64,000 nt of DNA. It comes from Dehalococcoidia bacterium (GTDB lineage: Bacteria > Chloroflexota > Dehalococcoidia > Lucifugimonadales > UBA3495). The notes beneath the pieces were generated by a model. It searched no databases and had not been told where the DNA came from. It saw nothing but the letters and a program-made list of their open reading frames with translations. The stretch covers positions 34,858 to 98,857 of the forward strand of contig JAKUNL010000002.1 of NCBI GenBank assembly GCA_022451925.1. The letters run 5' to 3'. Positions within the stretch are counted from its first letter, which is position 1, and each line of letters opens with the position of its first letter. The translations under genes were made by a program, and so were the position numbers. This document shows positions 56,905-64,000 of the stretch, in pieces.

Positions 56905-58752
56905 TTAGGTAGAGATTATTCTCTGTCTTGGTAGGTTCTTTTCAACCCACTCTAGTTCTTCTTCTGCGGTGTCGAAGTACTCGAATCGGTGAAACAACTT
57001 AGTTGACCCTCGGGACGCTCGCAAAGCTCGTCTCCTCGTATCGGTAGCTGGTAGGTCAATCACCAATTTGGCTGGGTCTATGACAACCCCATAAGACTCA
57101 TTGGCAGCATGGATACTTACGAAACCGTCTAGCACGTCAGTGAGGACTTGGTCTGGTTCCCGATCTGATGGGTCGCCCCAGCCGCCGCCTCCGGCGGTGT
57201 AGACGCGCACTAAGTCGCCCTTTTTCCAGAAATTATCGTCTGAGAAAGGTTTTATTTCTTGCTCCTGAGGGGTGTCTGGATTGAGAACGACCCTGGACGT
57301 TCCGCCGCCCATTCCACCGTTCACTCCCCAAGTTGGAAATACGTTATTTTCCACTCGGAGTCCAAAAGTTCCCTCGTCGGCGAGGATGCGGACGTCGCGA
57401 ATGATTCCGCAACCGCCTCTCAGCTTGCCTGGGCCGCCAGAGTCGATTGCAATGGCATACCGTTCCATGCGCAGTGGGTACTCCATCTCCATAAACTCGC
57501 CAGGGTAGTTCTCGTTGTGGCGGCTATAGATCGCATCGAGACCGTCGGCGAAGGGCCTGGCTCCGTGACCCACGGCAATGCCATCAGTGCAGAGTAGCCA
57601 GTTGTTGGTGTCTGATTCTTTCATTCGCCAGTAGGCAATCACGTATACGGCTGAGCCAGCCATCACATCGCCGTTGGTGGCTTTGGCCAACAAAGCTCTG
57701 ACGGAGCTCTTCAGTTTAGTGAATGTATGGGCCCGACAGCCTAGGGCGGCTGGCCAGTCTGGTTGCAGAATGCTTCCTTGGCGTAGTTGGACATCATCGA
57801 TAGCAGCCACTAGGCCGTGGTTGGAGAGCAGAGACGTGTCGTACTGATGAAAATACTGTCCGAAGTAGGCTGCTAAAGCTCCGTCGCTAGCTAGGAAATT
57901 GATAGAGCCGTCGGCCTGGTCATCACTAGCCGTGGCGTCCAGTGTAATCTCGTCGCCTTTGCGGGTCAGTTCGACGTGGTAGGAATACCACTGATCGCTT
58001 ACTCCTGCATGGTCCATGAAATCTCTAACGCTGAAACTGCCTTGGGGTATGATTTCTCTGGACTTTTCCCGCACCATTTTGGCCGTGTCTGCCTGGTCTG
58101 CGTCTAGGGCAGCTAGGGTTGTCTCTTTGCCAAAGCGCGTAAACATCTCCAATAGACGCTCTTGGGCTCGACTGGCCGCGGCCATTAGTGCTCGAGTGTC
58201 GCCCTCTAATAGGTCGGGATAGCGAGAGTTCCTAAGAATCACTCGGTAGGCCTCGTCGTTAAGTTTTCCCTGGTCGACGATTTTGATGGGCGGAACTAAG
58301 GTGCCGTCATGGAATATCTCAGTATTGGCCGGCCCGATACTGCCCGGACGAGAGCCGCCCAGATCCCAGAAGTGAGCAAAGGAATGGCAATAGGCTACTG
58401 GCTCGTTCTCAAAGAACACTGGGGCTAAGAATGTCATATCAGGAGTGTGGGTGACACTGCCTTTAGACATATACGGGTCGTTGTACCAGTACAAATCACC
58501 GGGTGCCATCTTATCCGCTGGGTAGAAGTCCCAGACACATCCAACCATATCACTGCCCATGGCATCGCCGAATAGCTCGTGGCCATTCCGGTCGAGGAAA
58601 TTGACTTGATAATCCTTTTTCTCGCGGATGAAGGCAGACATTGCTGTCCGCTCGATGAGTAGTTCGCATTCCAGGCGAGCCGACCGTAGTGATCCTCGAA
58701 TGAGCTGTCTGGTCACGGGGTCAACATAGTTGTTTTGGTTGGTACTTATCAT
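56905..58752 (-). CDS. hydantoinase B/oxoprolinase family protein
   Basis: DPVTRQLIRGSLRSARLECELLIERTAMSAFIREKKDY...MAPGDLYWYNDPYMSKGSVTHTPDMTFLAPVFFE; GGGGWGDPSDREPDQVLTDVLDGFVS. Confidence 0.93.
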   Translation of the reverse strand: MISTNQNNYVDPVTRQLIRGSLRSARLECELLIERTAMSAFIREKKDYQVNFLDRNGHELFGDAMGSDMVGCVWDFYPADKMAPGDLYWYNDPYMSKGSVTHTPDMTFLAPVFFENEPVAYCHSFAHFWDLGGSRPGSIGPANTEIFHDGTLVPPIKIVDQGKLNDEAYRVILRNSRYPDLLEGDTRALMAAASRAQERLLEMFTRFGKETTLAALDADQADTAKMVREKSREIIPQGSFSVRDFMDHAGVSDQWYSYHVELTRKGDEITLDATASDDQADGSINFLASDGALAAYFGQYFHQYDTSLLSNHGLVAAIDDVQLRQGSILQPDWPAALGCRAHTFTKLKSSVRALLAKATNGDVMAGSAVYVIAYWRMKESDTNNWLLCTDGIAVGHGARPFADGLDAIYSRHNENYPGEFMEMEYPLRMERYAIAIDSGGPGKLRGGCGIIRDVRILADEGTFGLRVENNVFPTWGVNGGMGGGTSRVVLNPDTPQEQEIKPFSDDNFWKKGDLVRVYTAGGGGWGDPSDREPDQVLTDVLDGFVSIHAANESYGVVIDPAKLVIDLPATDTRRRALRASRGSTKLFHRFEYFDTAEEELEWVEKNLPRQRIIST

Positions 58753-58772
58753 CGGTTTAATCCTAAAATCGA

Positions 58773-60830
58773 TTACGTGATTGGACTCATGATGCAGTTG
58801 CCATATTGGTCGATCTGCCCGGTCCAGCCTGGATTTATCAGAACGGTGGAGTCCATTCCTTCAAGGATAGCTGGACCTTTGATGTTCGATCCGGGAGCGA
58901 GCCGGTTCCGGTCATAGATGTTGCAGTTCACAAATCCGCTAACCTCATCGAAGAACACCGGTCTCTCGCTGGCTATTGCATCCTCTGGAGCGTCCAGGTT
59001 GCTGGGTAGTGTTGGCATCTCCACTGATCCAGCATTTCCGGAGGCGGTCATCCTCAGGGTCACAATCTCTACAGGCTGGTCTAGAGAGAAGCCGTAAAGT
59101 TGTTCGTGGCGGCTATGGAATTCCTTGATTATTTTCTCGATGGTCTCGTGCGTTACTCTATCGCTGCCGAATTCCAAAGTGACTTCTGAGCCTTGGTGTT
59201 CGTATCTGACATCAGCCCCTCGGGAAAATAGGTGCGCATCTGCAGGTACACCTTCCTCACTTAGCCAGGCGTGGCCTTCGGCCTCCATATCGGAGTAGAT
59301 CTGTTCCATTCTTTCCGGGTTGTAATCTGGCGGCTTTTGAAGCGATGTTCGAGCATAGTCGTTCTTTAATTCGGCGACCAATAGACCGTAGGCCGAGGCG
59401 ATGCCTGGGTGCAAGGGGGCGACTACTTTGCTTATGCCCAGCAAGTTGGCTACGTCGATGGAATGCATTGGACCGGCTCCCCCGTAGGCCACCAAAGCGA
59501 ACTCCCGAGGATCGTGTCCGCGTTCCACGCTGACGTTGCGTATAGCGCCTACCATGGTGTTATTGGCTATACTCAATATGCCGCTTGCCGCGGCGTGCAG
59601 GTCTATATTCAGTGGGCCGGCGATTTTCTTTTCTATTACTTTTGCGGAAGCCTCGGCGTCTAGTGGCAGTGATCCTCCGGCAATTTGGGTGTTGATACGG
59701 CCCAGTACCATGTTGGCGTCGGTTACGGTTGGTTCGGTGCCGCCTTTGGAGTAGCACACCGGTCCAGGTACCGAACCTGCGCTTGAGGGACCTACCGTTA
59801 GACTGCCGTATGGTGAAACCTTGGCGATACTGCCACCGCCGCATCCGATTGTTGCAATGTCCAGCATCGGCAGTTGGATAGGCCACGTACCCAGACGCCC
59901 AGCCAAATTCAGTGTAGGCTTACCTTCTCGTAGCAATGAAACGTCGGTGCTGGTACCTCCCATATCGAAGGATATCGAGTTGGATACTCCAGTGTTTTCT
60001 GCAATTTGCAGAGTGGCCATGACTCCAGCTGCTGGGCCTGAAAGGGCGGTGTGCACTGGCTGGCGAATGGCGACTTCAGAACCAATCATTCCGCCGTTTG
60101 ACTTCATAATAGAGAATGAAGAATCAACAGAGCTTGCTCGTAGGGAGTTTTCTAGGTTGCCTATGTAACGGCTAACACGGGGCATGACGTAGGCGTTTAG
60201 TACAGTGGTCATGGTGCGCTCGTATTCTCGAAAAACCGCCAATACCTCTGAAGATAACGAGACCTGGGCACTAGGGTACTCCTCCAGGATCAAATCTCGG
60301 GCTCGGTTCTCGTGATCTGCATATGAGTAAGAGTGCAGGAACGAAACGGCGATGGCTGTGATCTCGTCTTCTCGAAACTTGCGGGCTGCGGTGCGGACCG
60401 CGTTTTCGTCCAGTGGTGTTAATACTTTCCCTTCGAAGCTGACCCGCTCGGGAACTTCAATAATGTCTCGGGGGCGCACTGGCCGCTCTGGTTTGATCCA
60501 TGATTGCGGGTTGACTTGCCTTGGAGTGCCGTGACGGCCAATCTCCAACACAAATTTGAACCCGTCTGAAACCACCAGTCCTACTGGAGCACCTTTATTC
60601 TCAAGTATTGCATTGGTAGCGATGGTGGTGCCGTGAAATACGTGTTTGACCTGTGTTGCGCCAACTGAATTTGCGGCGAGTACCTCGCGTAAGCCATTCA
60701 GGAATCCGGCGCTGGGGTCGTCGGGAGTGGATGGTGTCTTGTGGACTATTTGCTCATTTGTGGTCAAGTTGCATAGGACGATGTCGGTGAATGTTCCACC
60801 TACATCAACTGCAACGGAGTAGTTTTCCAT
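58773..60830 (-). CDS. hydantoinase A/oxoprolinase family protein
   Basis: SVAVDVGGTFTDIVL...FHGTTIATNAILENKGA...SFDMGGTSTDVSLLREG...VAYGGAGPMHSIDVANLLGISKVVAPLHPGIASAYGLL. Confidence 0.94.
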   Translation of the reverse strand: MENYSVAVDVGGTFTDIVLCNLTTNEQIVHKTPSTPDDPSAGFLNGLREVLAANSVGATQVKHVFHGTTIATNAILENKGAPVGLVVSDGFKFVLEIGRHGTPRQVNPQSWIKPERPVRPRDIIEVPERVSFEGKVLTPLDENAVRTAARKFREDEITAIAVSFLHSYSYADHENRARDLILEEYPSAQVSLSSEVLAVFREYERTMTTVLNAYVMPRVSRYIGNLENSLRASSVDSSFSIMKSNGGMIGSEVAIRQPVHTALSGPAAGVMATLQIAENTGVSNSISFDMGGTSTDVSLLREGKPTLNLAGRLGTWPIQLPMLDIATIGCGGGSIAKVSPYGSLTVGPSSAGSVPGPVCYSKGGTEPTVTDANMVLGRINTQIAGGSLPLDAEASAKVIEKKIAGPLNIDLHAAASGILSIANNTMVGAIRNVSVERGHDPREFALVAYGGAGPMHSIDVANLLGISKVVAPLHPGIASAYGLLVAELKNDYARTSLQKPPDYNPERMEQIYSDMEAEGHAWLSEEGVPADAHLFSRGADVRYEHQGSEVTLEFGSDRVTHETIEKIIKEFHSRHEQLYGFSLDQPVEIVTLRMTASGNAGSVEMPTLPSNLDAPEDAIASERPVFFDEVSGFVNCNIYDRNRLAPGSNIKGPAILEGMDSTVLINPGWTGQIDQYGNCIMSPIT

Positions 60831-61223
60831 ACTTGTATTTCTACCTGATGAAAGTTCTCGTGTAAGTCATTATTGCGACGCCATTCTAACAAAGGTGAAC
60901 GCAAAGCGGGGTAGTACCTACTCAATTGACACTCTTACCTCTTCGTGACTACACTCACCACCATGACATAATCCAGGGAATAGAACTCCATATGAAACGA
61001 TTCGAATACTTGGAAGCTAAAACTTTGCCCGGCGATCTCGGCCAAAAGATGAACTCGAAAATTCTAAATTTATGTGGTCTATGACCGGAGATACTTTAGA
61101 ACTTGTTTGGTTGTCTGTACCTGGCTATGCTAACTACAAATTCCGTTGGATGGACAGATTAGGCTGTTCTCCGGCTGGCCGTCTAATTAAAGTCATAAGT
61201 CAAAACAATAAGAGGTAATTGTC

Positions 61224-62804
61224 ATGGCCAACATAATCTCTGCTACAGATTTGAATGGATTGTTGCAAGGTAGTACTAAATTTGCTTTGATAGACGTGCG
61301 TGAAGCAGGCGAGTATAACAGCTCGCACATAGCGGATTCTAGCCTGATTCCACGGAAAGAACTCGAGTTTAGAATGGATCTTTCGGTGCCAGTAAAAGGC
61401 GAGAAGGTTATTGTGTGCGACGACGATGGCCGCCGTGCAGCCCTGGCGGCCGATACCCTCGAGCAAGCAGGATTCACCAACGTGTTTGTTCTAGACCGCG
61501 GAGTCAATCAGTGGACTACCGAAGGCTTCCCGACAGAGTGGGGTAGCAACGTCATCAGCAAAGACTTTGGGGAACGAATGGAAGTAGAACATCATGTCCC
61601 TGAGATCGAGGCTACGGAGTTGCATGCTCGAATCGAACGCGGGGATAAATTAGTTATCCTCGATACTCGCACTCCGGAAGAGTACCAGCGTTTCTGCATC
61701 CCTGGAGGGCGGAGTGTTCCTGGCGGTGAGTTAGCCTTGCGGGTCACGGATATTACCAAAGATTTGGATCCGGATACCACGGTTATTGTGAATTGTGCTG
61801 GACGCACCCGTAGCGTGATTGGTACTAGGGTTCTGCAACGTATGGGCATGACTAATATCTTTGGCCTCAAGAATGGGACGTCTGGATGGCTTCTGGCTGG
61901 TTATGAGCTAGAGACCGGAGGTGACCGATTGGAACTGCCTGAACCTTCTGCAGAAGGGCTTGCCACAGCTGAGGCCTATGCTGACCGCTTGGCCGAAGAA
62001 GACGGCGTTCGTTATTTGGATGTAGCCACAGTTCAATCTATGTTGAATGAACGGTCGGAAAAGACTTGCTATTTTGTGGATGTGCGTACAACCGAGGAAT
62101 ACACAGCGGGCCATATTCCTGGGTTCCGTTGGTTCCCAGGCGGGCAGGTGGTACAGCGTTCTGACGATGTTTTGGTGGTCAAGAACTGCCCGGTGATCTT
62201 CGCATGTGACGGCAAAGCCCGTGCAACATTCATCGCGTCTTGGTACCGCCAGTTCGGGTTCGAAGAGGTGTACGCCGTAGACGGTGGCACTACATCTTGG
62301 ACTGCTAGCGGTCGTCAACTGGAGACTGGCACTGGCGAACCAGAACCTATGGGTCTAGAGGAAGCTCGTAGCCAAGTCAAGATGTTGACACCTCAGGAGT
62401 TGAATTCGGAAAAACCGGCATCGATAATTAACGTCGAGGTCAGTACTGATTTCTCTAATGGCCACATATCAGGAGCTCGCTGGGTGCCCCGTGGATCGTT
62501 GGAGATGCAGATTGGAGAAGTCGCACCAGACAAGAGAGCGCCTATCGTGGTTACTTGTAACAGTGGCCAGAACGCTATCTTTGCTGGAGCCTCCCTCAAG
62601 GCTATTGGCTACCAGGACGTATCAGTATTGGATGGTGGTATGGCAGCATGGCGCCGGGCAGGGTTGGATGTGGAACAAGGGTTATCCGGAGTCATGCGAC
62701 CGCCGACTGATGTGGTTCCGTCCGGCCCAGAGCGAAACTTCGCCGATATGATGCACTACCTACGTTGGGAGACTGCTCTGGGGGACAAATACGCTGCAGA
62801 TTAA
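61224..62804 (+). CDS. multidomain rhodanese-like protein (four tandem rhodanese domains)
   Basis: Four repeats with Cys loops: VCDDDGRRA, NCAGRTRS, ACDGKARA, TCNSGQNA. Confidence 0.92.
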   Translation: MANIISATDLNGLLQGSTKFALIDVREAGEYNSSHIADSSLIPRKELEFRMDLSVPVKGEKVIVCDDDGRRAALAADTLEQAGFTNVFVLDRGVNQWTTEGFPTEWGSNVISKDFGERMEVEHHVPEIEATELHARIERGDKLVILDTRTPEEYQRFCIPGGRSVPGGELALRVTDITKDLDPDTTVIVNCAGRTRSVIGTRVLQRMGMTNIFGLKNGTSGWLLAGYELETGGDRLELPEPSAEGLATAEAYADRLAEEDGVRYLDVATVQSMLNERSEKTCYFVDVRTTEEYTAGHIPGFRWFPGGQVVQRSDDVLVVKNCPVIFACDGKARATFIASWYRQFGFEEVYAVDGGTTSWTASGRQLETGTGEPEPMGLEEARSQVKMLTPQELNSEKPASIINVEVSTDFSNGHISGARWVPRGSLEMQIGEVAPDKRAPIVVTCNSGQNAIFAGASLKAIGYQDVSVLDGGMAAWRRAGLDVEQGLSGVMRPPTDVVPSGPERNFADMMHYLRWETALGDKYAAD

Positions 62805-62830
62805 TTTTCAGAAAATCATTTTCTGAAAAG

Positions 62831-62864
62831 AAAAGCCCCGTTAGATGCAGTCGGGGCTTTTTTT
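62831..62864 (+). terminator. intrinsic terminator after rhodanese gene
   Basis: AAAAGCCCCG...CGGGGCTTTTTTT. Confidence 0.85.
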
Positions 62865-63069
62865 AATTTAGGCACTGGCTAAGATCGAATCCAATCCCAG
62901 GAATGGACGCGGAGATATTTCGGCAGGTTCAGGTGATCTATACCGGTACGAGGTTGTAGAAAATCGGATAACCCAGTAGACGATTGGCAGGTTGTTGCCG
63001 GTCTAGTTGCGGAGTGCCTTTTCCATTGCGCAGCCTTAACAGTAATTTTTCTAACTGCGGGATCTGCTG

Positions 63070-63101
63070 AAAAGGGCCCATTGATTGAGAGGGCCCTTTT
63101 T
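63070..63101. terminator. intrinsic terminator, probably bidirectional
   Basis: AAAAGGGCCC-ATTGATTGAGA-GGGCCCTTTTT. Confidence 0.75.
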
Positions 63102-63130
63102 GTTAGCTGTTTGAATTTTGACGGTAATGT

Positions 63131-63475
63131 TTAGCTGGGATCGGCCAGCGGTACTGCGAGGGACGCTCTGGGGGTGTCGCCCAGACTGCGGGCGATGTGG
63201 CCGTGTCCTTCCAGGTCTTCGGCTACTAGGATGTCTCCCGGTTCCATCTGAACTTTAGAACCGTCGGCGCACTCGAATTCAGCGGTGCCTGATAGGTTGA
63301 CCACGTACTGGCGACGTGGTGCGTTGTGGTAGTCCGAGAAAGATGGGGATGGGCGCAACCCAAGGGTGATGTCACCGTCGCCCAATCGGTTCACTATTGA
63401 GGTCATCTCCTCGGCGGTTACATCTTCGAAATGGGATTCGCCATCGGCTCCTGAGAATACTCTGATGATCTTCAT
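63131..63475 (-). CDS. small cupin-domain protein
   Basis: PSFSDYHNAPRRQYVVNLSGTAEFECADGSKVQMEPGDILVAEDLEGHGHIAR. Confidence 0.85.
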   Translation of the reverse strand: MKIIRVFSGADGESHFEDVTAEEMTSIVNRLGDGDITLGLRPSPSFSDYHNAPRRQYVVNLSGTAEFECADGSKVQMEPGDILVAEDLEGHGHIARSLGDTPRASLAVPLADPS

Positions 63476-63527
63476 GATTAGCTCCTGATATAACTTTGAT
63501 TGCCTAGGATTCGGTTTAGAGGGTTGT

Positions 63528-63869
63528 CTAGGCTTCTGCTAGGGGTATCGCTAGAATGAAGCGTTGACCGTCTCCAAGTCCTCGGGCGATGTGGCCGTGG
63601 CCGTTAAGATCCTCGGCAACTAGCACGTCTCCAGGGTACAATTGCCTCTTAGTGCCATCTGCCGTCTCATACTCTGCTGTACCAAGTAGGTGTAGGACAT
63701 ACTGCCGCCTAGGGGCTGTGTGGTAGTCGGAGAAAGAGGGTGCCTGGCGTTCATTGAATTCAATGTCCCCTTCTCCCAACCTACCGACGATGGTCTGTAG
63801 CTCCTCAGGACTTACGTCTTCGAAGTGCGATTCTCCATCATCTCCGGAAAATACTCTAACAATCTGCAT
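63528..63869 (-). CDS. small cupin-domain protein, tandem paralog
   Basis: PSFSDYHTAPRRQYVLHLLGTAEYETADGTKRQLYPGDVLVAEDLNGHGHIAR. Confidence 0.85.
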   Translation of the reverse strand: MQIVRVFSGDDGESHFEDVSPEELQTIVGRLGEGDIEFNERQAPSFSDYHTAPRRQYVLHLLGTAEYETADGTKRQLYPGDVLVAEDLNGHGHIARGLGDGQRFILAIPLAEA

Positions 63870-64000
63870 AAAAAGTGCTCTCCCAAAAAATTTATATTTC
63901 CTTATGCCCAGATTCTAAAACCTGGAATCTGGTCCTACGTTATGCTAGTAGCTACGCTTAGCGTTTAAAACCTGACTTTAATCATGCCAGCTAGTCAGCC

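Noticed and set aside
60991-61200. Possible gene remnant MKRFEYLEAKTLPGDLGQKMNSKILNLCGL* and following GDTLELVWLSVPGYANY...
   Set aside because: Too short and ambiguous to assign to a family; no convincing parent gene recognised.
62866-63070. ~200-nt ORF-free stretch between two terminators as a possible sRNA
   Set aside because: The two hairpins are adequately explained as terminators of the convergent rhodanese and cupin genes; no promoter or conserved structure seen.
1-64000. CRISPR arrays, IS elements, prophage, integrases
   Set aside because: No regularly spaced direct repeats, transposase or integrase ORFs, or phage genes were seen anywhere in the window.

Overview
The window is a gene-dense bacterial chromosome segment with no mobile elements or CRISPR arrays that I can see. 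Gene content suggests Chloroflexota, possibly SAR202/Dehalococcoidia-like (inference only): paralogous LLM flavin monooxygenases, SDRs and MaoC dehydratases, a form-II CoxL-like hydroxylase, NiSOD and VIT/rubrerythrin fusions. Main blocks: (1) a catabolic cluster of LLM, MaoC and SDR genes with a duplicated SDR (1-5.6 kb); (2) housekeeping genes (dGTPase-like, plsC, cmk, PAP2, cvpA, HNH, holB, lysA); (3) a coxS-L-M type molybdenum hydroxylase plus surE; (4) a three-subunit nitrile hydratase/thiocyanate hydrolase-type enzyme; (5) serS, lysS and a PhnD/C/E/E transporter resembling the putative selenate class; (6) L25, ferritin-like/VIT, NIPSNAP and DinB genes; (7) a VLRF1 (Vms1-like) release-factor gene 3 nt upstream of mutS2, the most interesting find because it looks like a two-gene ribosome-rescue operon; (8) tldD-rmuC-tldE, malic enzyme, ilvD and NiSOD; (9) a 7-gene tetrapyrrole operon with a fused siroheme decarboxylase (AhbB-AhbA); (10) sir2, mscS, tRNA-Ile(GAT), hydantoinase A/B, a four-domain rhodanese and tandem cupins. 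There is also a perfect 68-bp palindrome between the convergent sodN and hemL genes. All family calls come from reading motifs; no database search was run.
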